Assembly: GCA_025201845.1 (NCBI GenBank) | Contig: MU604018.1 | Coordinates: 1,872 to 65,871, forward strand | Direction: 5' to 3' | From: Martensiomyces pterosporus | Taxonomy: Eukaryota; Kickxellomycota; Kickxellomycetes; Kickxellales; Kickxellaceae | Length of the DNA stretch: 64,000 nt | Shown here: positions 7,820 to 17,736 of the stretch, in pieces | Layout of the letters: every line of letters starts with the position of its first letter | Numbering within the stretch: the stretch's first letter is position 1 | The notes under the pieces: model-generated | Told to the model about the DNA's origin: nothing | The model's input: the letters and a program-made list of their open reading frames with translations, nothing else | The model's database searches: none | Translations under genes and position numbers: made by a program

Positions 7820-10657
7820 ATGGCAAACTTTCAGCTACGACAATTCCACTTCTTTAAGCGCGAGCCGCTCGAGGACCTGCCCGAGGTGTTCAAAAAGCCC
7901 GAGCTGCTCCTGGCGTCAAATGGCGGCGACTTCATATTCATTGCAGACTCGGATGGCTACATTCACATCGTCAGTCGCTCGCTCGTAATCCGGTCGTTTG
8001 TAGCAACAAGCGAGGTGCCAGGAACACGCATCACCCAGATGCTCCACATCCACCAGGCGCGCACGCTGCTGACTGTTGAGGAAAACGTGACGACAGCAGC
8101 TACTCGGCCCGTGATAAAGCTGTGGCCCGTCGACAAGCTCCTGAGGCAGGCGGATGTGCACCCCGTCACGGTAAAGTACCAGCAGCCCAGCACAACGCCA
8201 TACCCGCTCACAGCAGTCGCAGCCACGCCGTCAATAGGCCAGATTGCGCTTGGGTTTGCGGGTGGACACATCGTGCTGATTCGCGGAAACATCGTAAATA
8301 GCAGGGCGACTAAGCAGCGCACATTGCATATCGCGCCCGAGCCGGTGACCAACCTGCACTTTGTGACCGGCGACTCCGGACAGAGCACTACTCTGTTTGC
8401 CACAACCACGGCACAGACTCTTGTCTTTGACACCACGGGCAGCAGCACCGAGACATCGCCCAATGTCCTGGAGGAGCGCGGCTGTGGGATTGGGTGCTCC
8501 CTGGTGAACTCTGAGCGGGAGCTCATTGTTGCCCGCGACGAGGCAGTCTACTTTTACACTGTTGAGGGACGCGGCCCTTGCTTTGCGTTCGACGCGCCAA
8601 AAGTGCTTCTCAGGCACTTCAAGCACTACTTGCTGCTTGCCACAGCGGTTCCGTCTACAATGGCACCCACACCGCTCGACACCGCCGACAGCAGCCCCTC
8701 GCTGCTTGCAAGCGACACGCAGACGTACTCGTACAACGATGCGACCACATTCACCATCCTCGACACCAGAAACAAGCTGGTCGCATATACGGGTGTAGTG
8801 GCTGGTGGCGTGCGCGGAGTTGCTGCCGAGTGGGGCAGCGTGTTTGTGCTGGGCGGACACGGCACCTTGGATCACTTTGCCGAGAAGGACCTGTTGGAGA
8901 AGCTGGATATTCTATACCGCCAGAACCTCTACCCACTGGCCGTCAAGATGGCACAAAGCGGGAGCTACGACCAGACCAGCGTGGCGGGGATCTACAGGAA
9001 GTACGGCGACTGGCTGTATAACAAGGACGAGTTTGATTCTGCCATGGCCCAGTACATCCAAACCATCGGCTACGTCGAGCCCTCATATGTCATCCGGCGC
9101 TACCTCGATGCCCAGCGGCTGGGCAATTTGGCAAGCTACTTGCAGGAGCTCCATGCTGCGGGGATGGCGACTTCGGACCACACCACCTTGCTGCTCAACT
9201 GCTACACGAAGCTGCGCGACGAGGAGCGGCTCAACACGTTTATCCACACGCAGGAGGACTTCCAGTTCGATGTCGATACAGCGATCCATGTGTGCCGACA
9301 GGCCGGGTTCTATGACCAAGCGCTATACTTGGCCGACAAGTTCTCAAAAACAGGCATGTACCTGAAGCTCAAGGTGGAGGACCAGGAGGACATCAAGGCT
9401 GCGCTCGAGTACATGCGCAAACTGGATGATGCAGACACATCCGCGTATCTGGCCGAGTTTGGGCGCAGGTGCCTTGCCAGCCTGCCTCAGGAAACCACTG
9501 AGCTGCTGGTTGATGTCTGCATCAGCGGCATGGATACAAGGATTGCACGTGCTGAGGACAAAGGCACTGGTGCAAACGCTTTGCTGCCACGGCCCAATGC
9601 ACCGCCGCCCCCCACGCTGTCCATGCGGCGGATCCAGCATCTGTTTGCCGACCAGCCAGCATGGCTTGCTGCGTTCCTTGAGAGCGTCATTGCGCGCCGC
9701 TGGCGAGAGGCAGATGGGCAGGAGCTGACCCAGGATGAGGAGAACGACATGAAGTCCGCATGGAACACGCTGCTGGAGCTGTACCTCTGTGGAGTCGAGT
9801 CGCCGCTGCACGACGCTTCGTCTTCGGCAAAGAGGCAGACGCCAACGGAGCGCGCTTTGGAGCTGCTGCGCGATCCGCACGCGACAATCGACTGGGACCG
9901 CGCGTACGTTCTCTGTGCGTCCAACAGCTTTACCGAGGGCATTGCAGCGCTGTATGCGCAGCGCGGCGACACAGCAGCCCTGCTCGATCTCTACATCGAG
10001 CATGATGACGTGCAGAGCATGCGCAGCTTGTTGTCAGCGCATGGCGAGCAGCAGCCTGACTTGTACATCAAGGCCCTGCACTACTTTGCCAGGAACCCGC
10101 AGCTGGCCGACAACGAGCAGTCGCTTGCTGAGTGCCTTGCTACTATCGAAAAGCACAGCTTGATGTCCCCTCTGCGGGTTCTTCAGGCACTGGGCAGCTC
10201 GGACAGCTCGGGTGTGACCTTGGGCATGGTTCGCGGGTACATTATGCGCCAGATCGAGGCCACCACCAGCAGGATCCAGGATAACAGGAGGGTGATTGAC
10301 TCGTACGTCGACGAGCACAAGAAGCACCAGGGAGAGATGGAGGCGCTGCAGACCAAGCCTGTTGTTTTCCAGAGCACCAAGTGCACGTCGTGCATGGCAC
10401 CCCTGGACCTGCCCAGCGTACATTTTTTGTGCAAGCACTCGTACCATCAGAGGTGCCTGGGCGATCTGGGCGACAGCTGCCCGAAGTGCAGGGCCGAGAA
10501 CCAGATGCTGGAGGACCAGAGGAGGCGGCAGGAGCTGAACTCCAGGCAGCATGCAGCGTTCTTTGAAAAGCTTGAACAGGCGGACGATGGATTCGACGTC
10601 ATTGCCAACTGGTACTCGAAGAGCCCGTTTGCATTTGCAAAGATCGTTGACCAGTGA
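7820..10657 (+). CDS. VPS11: VPS11, shared core subunit of HOPS and CORVET tethering complexes
   Basis: Vps11 (Pep5) is a class C Vps core protein used by both endosomal CORVET and vacuolar HOPS. The 945-residue intronless protein opens with FHFFKREPLEDLP, has a beta-propeller-type N-terminal half (roughly 1-350), then a helical clathrin-heavy-chain-repeat region, and ends in a RING-H2 domain. The RING reads CTSC, then CKHSYHQRC, then CPKC at about residues 855-890. The preceding coiled region (RRVIDSYVDEHKKHQGE) is also typical. The ATG at 7820 is preferred because an in-frame ATG at 7700 would add 40 residues unlike the family N-terminus. Confidence 0.95.
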   Translation: MANFQLRQFHFFKREPLEDLPEVFKKPELLLASNGGDFIFIADSDGYIHIVSRSLVIRSFVATSEVPGTRITQMLHIHQARTLLTVEENVTTAATRPVIKLWPVDKLLRQADVHPVTVKYQQPSTTPYPLTAVAATPSIGQIALGFAGGHIVLIRGNIVNSRATKQRTLHIAPEPVTNLHFVTGDSGQSTTLFATTTAQTLVFDTTGSSTETSPNVLEERGCGIGCSLVNSERELIVARDEAVYFYTVEGRGPCFAFDAPKVLLRHFKHYLLLATAVPSTMAPTPLDTADSSPSLLASDTQTYSYNDATTFTILDTRNKLVAYTGVVAGGVRGVAAEWGSVFVLGGHGTLDHFAEKDLLEKLDILYRQNLYPLAVKMAQSGSYDQTSVAGIYRKYGDWLYNKDEFDSAMAQYIQTIGYVEPSYVIRRYLDAQRLGNLASYLQELHAAGMATSDHTTLLLNCYTKLRDEERLNTFIHTQEDFQFDVDTAIHVCRQAGFYDQALYLADKFSKTGMYLKLKVEDQEDIKAALEYMRKLDDADTSAYLAEFGRRCLASLPQETTELLVDVCISGMDTRIARAEDKGTGANALLPRPNAPPPPTLSMRRIQHLFADQPAWLAAFLESVIARRWREADGQELTQDEENDMKSAWNTLLELYLCGVESPLHDASSSAKRQTPTERALELLRDPHATIDWDRAYVLCASNSFTEGIAALYAQRGDTAALLDLYIEHDDVQSMRSLLSAHGEQQPDLYIKALHYFARNPQLADNEQSLAECLATIEKHSLMSPLRVLQALGSSDSSGVTLGMVRGYIMRQIEATTSRIQDNRRVIDSYVDEHKKHQGEMEALQTKPVVFQSTKCTSCMAPLDLPSVHFLCKHSYHQRCLGDLGDSCPKCRAENQMLEDQRRRQELNSRQHAAFFEKLEQADDGFDVIANWYSKSPFAFAKIVDQ

Positions 10658-10810
10658 GTAGAAAGGCCAGTGCCTGTTTCCAGGCAGCTGGCAGTCAATT
10701 AGCCATTGCAAAAACTATAATGACTCGTTCAATGGTTGGAAAAATAGCGTACCGCAGTGGAGGCAAGACACGGGCACCATGGCGCAGCAGCAGCTCTGTG
10801 CTGCGCTGGC

Positions 10811-11741
10811 TTACTCGTCGGGCTTGATGGCTCTGCCAAAGGCCAGAGGCATTATCCTCGACTGAATGTCAACAACAGGGCGGACGTGGCAGTAGTTGAC
10901 TGACTTCCAGCACTTCATCGCTGCAATCTTTTCGCCGGTTCTGCGATTGAGATGGCAGCCATGGGCAACAACATTCCACAGCGGGTTGATCCAGTCCTGC
11001 ACCGAACCCCAGAACTTTGCATAGACGCCGTTGTCGGCGATGACCGAGGGGTGGTTGGGCTCCGGCTGACGCACGTGCTCAATGAAGTAGTAGGTTCCAC
11101 CTGGCCTCAGGAGCTTGAATATGCCGTCCAGACTCGCATCCGGGTCCTTGCACGTGCACAGCATGAACGACGTGACGATGGAGTCGTATGGCGCGTCCCT
11201 TAGAATAGACTCTGGGATCTTGTCTAGGCTATCCAGTGTGCCCCGCACGATCTTGAACACAGAAAGGCCGTCTCTTGGCTGGATGGTGTCCTGCTCCTTG
11301 CAGTCGGGGTAGCATTGGCGGTCGTACTCGACGCGGAACCCGTTGACTTCAGCGTTCTTCTGGAGCCCCTTGTAGAGGAACTCGTTGGGCTCCAGGGCGG
11401 TGTATGATTTGACCACAGCGGGGTCGACTATGGAGGTGCCGTCGGGTAGCGTTTTGTGCTGCAGGAGCTTGAGCGACTGGGCGTACCCAGGACCAATCTC
11501 GAGCACTTTTCCCGAGATGTCGGGCCACAGCGTCTGTCTGTAAACGTTGACCTTGACGTCGTTGCGGCTGCTCTCAAGGATCCAGATTTTGCTGAATCCC
11601 CAGTCGTACCAGGTGGTGCACATCTGGCCGATGGAATTAAACACTACAGCAAGGACTCTTTTCACGCACATGTGTTAGAGTGTTGTGCAGCTTGTGGCAT
11701 ATGAGGAGCACTCGATGCGAAACGGTTTACTTACGCGACAT
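10811..11741 (-). CDS. Class I SAM-dependent methyltransferase, METTL7-like (7-nt first exon)
   Basis: 279 residues in the preferred model: exon 11735-11741 (ATGTCGC) joined to 10811-11643. The intron is 11644-11734 (GTAAGT, CTAAC, TGTAG), giving MSLFNSIGQMCTTWYDWG. The Rossmann motif I is VLEIGPGYAQSLKLL. Later come SIVTSFMLCTCKDPD and LRPGGTYYFIEHV, then WGSVQDWINPLWNVVAHGC, arranged as in METTL7/TMT1 thiol methyltransferases and related fungal proteins. The substrate is unknown. An in-frame ATG inside the intron (11669-11671) would give an alternative, more hydrophobic N-terminus, MCVKRVLAVVFNSIG, if the intron is retained. The family is clear; the start is less sure. Confidence 0.78.
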
Positions 11742-12531
11742 TATAGCGGTATACAGGTTGCTAAATGGAAGGAGCAGATGAGAGTCAGGGGGAGGAATAG
11801 AAGCTGAGGAGGGGGTAAGGCCTGGCGTCCCTCCTATGGCGAAACCCCAGCTTGTTTGCTATTATATGGGGGCGCCTTTTTTTTTTTCTGTACGTGGGTA
11901 TGAAACATTGCACAGAAAGGGACTTTGCTCGTGTGGAGGAGTAAGCAGTAGGTGCTTTAGAGAATGGAAGGGAAAGCCATTTTGCATTATGCGGAGATGG
12001 CCGTAGAGATGCCGGAAATGCGGGTGGTGCAAGTCCTGCTCGCTCATAGTGGAAGCAGCAGACTTGCACAGAGCGCAGCCTCCCTTCTGCTGGCCACAAT
12101 GACCCCTTGTTCGCCTGAATGCCTTGCTCCTGCAGTGGGTGCTTGTTGTGTGCGTGGCTACCTCCTGAGAACAGAGCGAACAAGCACCTGTGACGCTGGC
12201 CATGTATTGCACCGCACTGAGATGGAACGAGCGGGTGCTGCAAGCTGTGCTTGGTAGAATAGATTCCTCTGTATTGATTGTTGCTGCTTTGTAGCATATG
12301 GTGTCGACAAGTAGCATGCGGCTCTCGCTAACAATCGTGCGCTATCGCTACCCACGCTGCCTCCAGTGCAGGACAACCAGCAGCACCTCCGATTGTTGTA
12401 GACAGCCGTGCACCAGGCAGACATTCCCAGACAGCCTGCCAGAAACCAAAGCGTGTATTCAGCAAGCAACATGGCGGACAAAGTAAATAGCGTGGGCTTG
12501 GACCCTGCCCTGCATAAAAAAGCAGCATGGC
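11742..12531. other. Intergenic between IMPase 3' end and METTL7-like promoter
   Basis: 790 bp with an 11-nt T run at 11877-11887. Several antiparallel ORFs of up to about 150 codons exist, but none resembles a known protein or has good splice signals. No gene is called. Confidence 0.45.
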
Positions 12532-13623
12532 TCATTGGCGGCCATCAGGGGTATAGTCGATGTCTTCGACAATCTCCAGGAGCTCAGCCACAAGCTTCTT
12601 CTGAAGCTCACGGCCACTCCCAGGCTGTCCGGGGAGATCAGGGATATGCCGAACAGCAGCTATCTTGCGATTCCACACATTAAGCGGCCTGGGGATCCTC
12701 TCTTCTTGCGGTATGTCCGACCCCCACCACCCAGCGCCATCAAACACCGCGCCGCCCGACTCGGTGACGATGACCACGCCGGCTGCAAAGTCCCACACAT
12801 GTGGCCCGCACTCCCAGTACACCTCCGCCGATCCCTTTGCCACGAGGGTCAAATCCGGGCATGCACCGCCTGTGATCCGCAAATTCTGCAGGCATCCGCC
12901 GCCGTGCTCCTTGTCCAGCAGCAGGCGGTTGAACGACCCCAGGCGGGAGTTGATGGTCTTCAGCGACCTATCTGATCCGTGCTCAGTGACCAATGCACAC
13001 TGCGACAGCGTGGTGGGCGACGTCAGTGCAGGCGGGCTGACGAGCGGCAGGGGCTGGCCGTTGAGATGTGCGCCCTGGCCACGGGCAGCCGTGTAGAGCT
13101 CGTCCAGGACAGGCAGGTAGATGACGCCCACGACGGGCTCCTTGTTGATGGCCATGCCGATGCTGATGCCCGTATAGGGGAAGTGGTGGACGAAGTTGTT
13201 CGTCCCGTCCACTGGGTCGACGATCCACGTCGGGTCGTCCGTCACTTGGTAGCCGTTGCCTTCCTCGGCCGTGGTTTCTTCGCCAACGAACTTGTGCGTC
13301 GGGTAGATCTGCCGCAGGCGCGCAAAGATGGTTTCCTCGATGTACCGGTCGACGGCCGTCACGCAGTCGGCTTCGTTCCCCTGTTTGTCCTCAGCCGCGA
13401 AGGACGACCTGCTGGCGAACTGGCCCCTGCGATGGAACCCGTCCTTGAAGGCTGGGCCGACTTCCTTGGCGAGGCTTACTGCCGTAGCGAGGTACTCCTT
13501 GAACTGCTCGTCACCTAGAAGGGCCAGTTAAAGGAGGTGGCAGCAGCTCTGCACAGGAAATCAGTGCTGTGGTTGAGGTGGGGTCTGTGGGTGGCCACAG
13601 GATGGCTGAGATCACTTACTCAT
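12532..13623 (-). CDS. Inositol monophosphatase family phosphatase (4-nt first exon)
   Basis: Hydrolyses inositol monophosphates to free myo-inositol, Mg2+-dependent and lithium-sensitive in known members. 328 residues. The first exon is only ATGA (13620-13623); the intron is 13515-13619 (GTAAGT...TCTAG) and exon 2 is 12532-13514. Together they give MSDEQFKEYLATAVSLAKEV, the usual first helix. Metal-binding motifs are present: GEETTAEEG (Glu80 region), WIVDPVDGTNNF (Asp101, Asp104) and WDFAAGVVI (Asp243). It is longer than human IMPA1 (277), with an insert around 25-45 and an extended C-terminus. The main ORF has no in-frame ATG before the conserved helix, so the tiny exon is required. Confidence 0.92.
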
Positions 13624-13940
13624 TGTGGCGGAAATAGTAGTGCCAGCAGCGCCGTGTGGATAGAGGTGGATAATAGCTGTGTGCAGAGCGAAACAGAAAA
13701 GAGAGGGGCAGAGCGGATCTGGCAGCAAAGCTGTGAAGATCAAAGCACCCTCGTCGCCCTCCACACAGAGAATGACGAGACCACAGCGGTGAGCGGTCTG
13801 GAAGTGCACAAGCGAATCATTTGCCGCAAACTCACCACGCATTTCACTCTGCATTAACCCACACGTCTCCCCTTGCCTCTTTCTCGCTCGCCCTTCTTAT
13901 TCGCGCAAAGCCATTTTTATGCCATTCTTATTCTCTGGAA
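13624..13940. promoter_or_regulatory. Divergent promoter region of IMPase and glucosidase I
   Basis: 317 bp between two start codons. It is CT-rich just before the glucosidase ATG. No TATA element is obvious. Confidence 0.45.
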
Positions 13941-16388
13941 ATGCGACTGCTCGGACTAGCCCTAGCAGCCCTGCCTGCCGCAGCCCTGGGGCGCATTCCA
14001 GACTCTGAGCTCGCCAAGGCTCAGCGCCAGTTGGATTCGGACCTGACGTGGGGCACGTACCGCCCAAACCTCTACTTCGGCACGCGTCCCCGCCTGCCCA
14101 ACTCCTTGCTGAGCGGGCTGATGTGGTTTGGGCTCGATAACCCCAGGAACTGGCAGAGTATCCGGCATTCGTGCGAGCTTGGCGACAACCTGGAGGAATA
14201 CGGGTACTCGAGGCACAACGGGCGCGATTTCGGCGAACAAATGATGCGCGACAGCGACCAGGGCGTGGAGATTAAGTCCGAGTTCATCAAAGTGCCCGGC
14301 AAGAGAGGCGGCAGCTGGGCCGTGCGCTTCTCCGGCACAACTCTGAACGACGACACGCAGGGCGTTTCGCTGGTGTACTATTTTGGGCTGGAGGGCAACG
14401 GTACCATGTCGATGGACATCGATGGCGGCATGGCGAAGATTAAGGGGAAGGCGCCCGGCTTGGGAAGGTTCAACATACGCGTTGTGCCTGCCGTGGAGAA
14501 CCAGCACCCGCCGGTACCCAAACAGCTAAGCAACATCAAGGGCATTCCGACGGACAAGCGCATAAGTGGCATGGCGCTCAGCACGCCGAGGACTGAGATC
14601 TGGCGTGCAAAGGACATCTTCCAGGACAGGCTGCTCACCTCAGCACGCGCCAGAGCAGAGATTATTGGAGAGCACACGAAGGGACAGGGGCCGATGGCCG
14701 GCAGCCTGCTCTTCGGGCTCAGCGATATTGGGCTTGGGAGTGCGGGCAACGACTTGTTCTTTGTGCAAATGGTTGTGCATGGACGCTTTGCATTCGATGT
14801 CGTCTACGAGTGCTCCGACAAGACCGCCCGTATCGACAGCGACGCCATTAGTGCGATTGCCAGTAACAAGCGCAAGGAGTTCGATGGCAGGTTTGAGACT
14901 ACGTTTGGATTGCGCGAAAAGGGGTTCAGCAAAGAGCAGACGGAGATGGCACGCAATGCACTCAGCAACCTTGTCGGCGGCATTGGCTACTTCTACGGCA
15001 GCGGCTTGGTGTCGAGGGACCCGAAACCGGAGTACGGGGAAAAGAAGGCCATCGCCGAGCCAGAGCTGAGCGAGCCATATTCTCTGTTTGCCACCACGCC
15101 GTCGAGGCCGTTCTTCCCGCGCGGCTTTTTGTGGGACGAAGGGTTCCACCAGCTGGTGCTGGGCCACTGGGACGGCGACCTCAGTCTGGAGATCCTGAAG
15201 AGCTGGTACGGGGCCATGGACCAGGGTGGGTGGATTGCGCGCGAGCAGATCCTTGGGGAGGAGGCAAGGAGCAAGGTGCCTAGCGAGTTCCAAGTGCAGT
15301 ACCCGAACTTTGCCAACCCGCCGACGCTGGCGTTTGCCGTTGAGGCAGCTATTGAGCGATTCAAGGCGGCGCACTCGATGAAGAACACGCATGACGGGTC
15401 TGTGTATTTCGACGGCGTCGGCGATAGCACTACGCCACCAGAGGCCGCTCTAAGGCACAGGATTCTGGGGGAGCTGAGCACGAATGCGTCTCGGGTGCTG
15501 ACGTTCTTCGAAAACACGCAGGGAGGCGATGTCCAGGAGACCGCGCACAAAGGAGATGTCGCTGCCAGAGGGTACAGGTGGCGCGGCCGCACAGAGAACC
15601 ACACCCTGACGTGTGGCCTTGACGACTACCCGCGCGCATTCCCGCCTAGCAAGAGCGAGCTTCATGTGGACCTGCTTTCGTGGGTAGCGTATCTGACACG
15701 CTTTTCAATGGAGGCTGGGTCGTTTGGGCCCATTGGCGAGCCGCCCACCGCTGATTTTGTGGACCTGGGCTCTAGCGGCGAGAAAAAGCCCAAGGGCGAC
15801 CCGCTGCAGAGGCTCTTGCAGACACTGGATGATGTGCACTGGAACGACGACAGGAAGATGTACTGCGACGTGACTACCCGTGTGCGCGAGGACTATGACG
15901 AGCTTGAGGACGACGAGACGGACGCTCGGGAGACGGTGTTTGTGTGCCACAAGGGGTACGTCAGCCTGTTCCCCATGCTCCTGGGCCTCCTGCAGCCTGA
16001 CTCGGACAAGCTTGGGCATATCTTGGACATGATCGAGGACCCCGAGGAGCTGTGGACGGACTACGGGATTCGGTCGCTGTCGAAGAGCGACGAGCTCTAT
16101 GGCAAGGGCGAGAACTACTGGCGTGGTCCCATCTGGATCAACATCAACTACCTCATCTTGTCGTCGCTGCACAAGAACTACATCTCTGTCGAGGGCCCGC
16201 ACAAGGAGCAGGCCTTGCGCATTTACAAGAGCCTGCGCAGCAACCTGGTCAGGAACGTGTTCAGGGTGTACCAGGATACAAGGTTCTTCTGGGAGCAGTA
16301 CAACCCGGAGGGCGGCAAGGGGCAGCGCACGCATCCGTTCACTGGGTGGACAACGCTGATACTGCCAATCATGGCCGAAATGTACTAG
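13941..16388 (+). CDS. CWH41: Mannosyl-oligosaccharide glucosidase (glucosidase I, GH63)
   Basis: Removes the terminal alpha-1,2-glucose from Glc3Man9GlcNAc2 on nascent glycoproteins in the ER, the first trimming step. 815 residues, no intron. The N-terminus MRLLGLALAALPAAALG is a signal peptide or short anchor. GH63 signatures are TWGTYRPNLYFGTRPRLP, GLMWFGLDN, RPFFPRGFLWDEGFH, WRGPIWININYL and the C-terminal HPFTGWTTLILPIMAEMY. The ATG at 13941 is chosen because it begins the signal sequence; no upstream ATG exists in frame. Human glucosidase I (MOGS) is 837 residues. The gene ends 107 bp from the convergent peroxiredoxin gene. Confidence 0.96.
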   Translation: MRLLGLALAALPAAALGRIPDSELAKAQRQLDSDLTWGTYRPNLYFGTRPRLPNSLLSGLMWFGLDNPRNWQSIRHSCELGDNLEEYGYSRHNGRDFGEQMMRDSDQGVEIKSEFIKVPGKRGGSWAVRFSGTTLNDDTQGVSLVYYFGLEGNGTMSMDIDGGMAKIKGKAPGLGRFNIRVVPAVENQHPPVPKQLSNIKGIPTDKRISGMALSTPRTEIWRAKDIFQDRLLTSARARAEIIGEHTKGQGPMAGSLLFGLSDIGLGSAGNDLFFVQMVVHGRFAFDVVYECSDKTARIDSDAISAIASNKRKEFDGRFETTFGLREKGFSKEQTEMARNALSNLVGGIGYFYGSGLVSRDPKPEYGEKKAIAEPELSEPYSLFATTPSRPFFPRGFLWDEGFHQLVLGHWDGDLSLEILKSWYGAMDQGGWIAREQILGEEARSKVPSEFQVQYPNFANPPTLAFAVEAAIERFKAAHSMKNTHDGSVYFDGVGDSTTPPEAALRHRILGELSTNASRVLTFFENTQGGDVQETAHKGDVAARGYRWRGRTENHTLTCGLDDYPRAFPPSKSELHVDLLSWVAYLTRFSMEAGSFGPIGEPPTADFVDLGSSGEKKPKGDPLQRLLQTLDDVHWNDDRKMYCDVTTRVREDYDELEDDETDARETVFVCHKGYVSLFPMLLGLLQPDSDKLGHILDMIEDPEELWTDYGIRSLSKSDELYGKGENYWRGPIWININYLILSSLHKNYISVEGPHKEQALRIYKSLRSNLVRNVFRVYQDTRFFWEQYNPEGGKGQRTHPFTGWTTLILPIMAEMY

Positions 16389-16495
16389 TTTCCAGCTGGT
16401 GTTGTGCAGGAGGTATTATTAATAACAATTCAGCTCTTGCGCGAGCATGTGCGAATTAGAACGGCGGATTGCAAAGGAAAAGCGGGCGGCCGTGC

Positions 16496-17158
16496 TCACT
16501 TGCTCTCGGGGAGAGTGGCGAAGCGGAGGTAGGGCTTGGCCTCCTTGACCTCGGGGAAGATCTCCTTGGCCTTCTCGGTGCTGACGCTCACATGGACGAT
16601 GACGTCCTCTCCGGGCTGCCAGTTGGCGGGGGTGGCAATGGGCTGCTCGTCCGAGAGCTGGAGCGAGTCGATGGCGCGAATGAGCTCGTCGAAGTTGCGG
16701 CCGCAGCTGGCCGGGTAGGTGAGGATGAGGCGGATCTTCTTGGCGGGGTCGATGACAAAGACCGAGCGCACGGTGAACGGAATGCCGCCGACGACGTTGG
16801 TGGGGTCGTGCTCGACGCTGTCCAGCATGTCGTAGAGGGTGGCGACCTCGCGGTTCTTGTCAGCGATGATGGGGAACTTGAGGTTGACGTCGTTGACCTC
16901 GTTGATGTCGTCCACCCACCTGGCGTGGTCCGAGAGGTCGTTGGTGCTCAAGCCGATGACCTTGACATTGCGCCTGGCGAACTCGGGTGCCAGCTTGGCC
17001 ACCTCGCCCAGCTCGGTGGTGCACACGGGGGTGAAGTCGGCGGGGTGCGAGAAGAGGACGGCCCAGGAGTCGCCAATGAACTCGTGGAAGTTGATTTCGC
17101 CTGCGGTGGTCTCGGCGGTGAAGTCGGGGGCGATGGATCCAAGACGAAGAGGTGCCAT
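16496..17158 (-). CDS. 1-Cys peroxiredoxin (Prx6 type)
   Basis: Reduces hydroperoxides through a single peroxidatic cysteine. 220 residues, no intron. The active site is SHPADFTPVCTTELGE with Cys46 and Thr43, and the C-terminal domain has the Prx6/Prx1 signature GGIPFTVRSVFVIDPAKKIR and YPASCGRNFDE. The start MAPLRLGSIAPDF matches the family; no targeting extension is seen, so the protein is probably cytosolic. Yeast Prx1, in contrast, is mitochondrial. A TATA box about 135 bp upstream suggests regulated or strong expression. Confidence 0.95.
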   Translation of the reverse strand: MAPLRLGSIAPDFTAETTAGEINFHEFIGDSWAVLFSHPADFTPVCTTELGEVAKLAPEFARRNVKVIGLSTNDLSDHARWVDDINEVNDVNLKFPIIADKNREVATLYDMLDSVEHDPTNVVGGIPFTVRSVFVIDPAKKIRLILTYPASCGRNFDELIRAIDSLQLSDEQPIATPANWQPGEDVIVHVSVSTEKAKEIFPEVKEAKPYLRFATLPESK

Positions 17159-17736
17159 TGTGGTTGTTCTGCTAGACACGGCTGTACAAGTTTAAATGGA
17201 AAAGCTGCAGAGAAAGCAGGGCGGGCAATGAGAGAGAAGTATGGTTTGTGTGTGTTCGAGGGGAAGCAGGGTTGCGCTGTCTGGCGCAGGCGCTTTTATA
17301 TTCAGTTGAGGGGCAGCGGGCGCTGTCCACGCAACCGGCGCCTCTCTTCCCTTCTTCCTCGCTCCCCTCCTCCTGGCTGACGCAGCGTCTGTCGAGATAC
17401 AGAGTCAGGGTGGAGTGCTGAAGCAGAGGTGCTGCTGGATGCGCTGGTTGATAAATGCCAATCCTGCATCACGCACACATGCAATTTCTGCGCCCATCGC
17501 GCCATCGCATCGCCTCTTGCTAACAGCCTCGCAGGACGAGGGGATTCGGCAGCAAAGGCACGCTTTGGTGTGATTTTACGTTACTGTCGCCAAATGCGCT
17601 TGGACAAAAAGGAGAAGCGCCAGCGAACAGGCTGCCATTTTGGCGTTTCCTGGAATATTACCCGGTTCGAAAGAACGTCGCTGTTGACAAAAAGAAAAAA
17701 GAAGTAGAAGCAGTTTGGCAGGCAAGGGTGCTTGCA
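17159..17736. other. Intergenic: peroxiredoxin promoter and UCH 3' flank
   Basis: 578 bp. Apart from the TATA box, no gene or RNA was recognised. A TTCGAAA loop-like sequence near 17665 lacks a tRNA T-stem. Confidence 0.5.
17293..17300 (-). promoter_or_regulatory. TATA box of the peroxiredoxin gene
   Basis: TATAAAAG on the minus strand about 135 nt upstream of the ATG, flanked by GC-rich DNA. A good consensus match. Confidence 0.5.

Noticed and set aside
11964..12257. Possible small Cys-rich gene in the IMPase/METTL7-like intergenic region
   Set aside because: Frames on both strands are similar in length, splice junctions cannot be chosen and no family is recognised.
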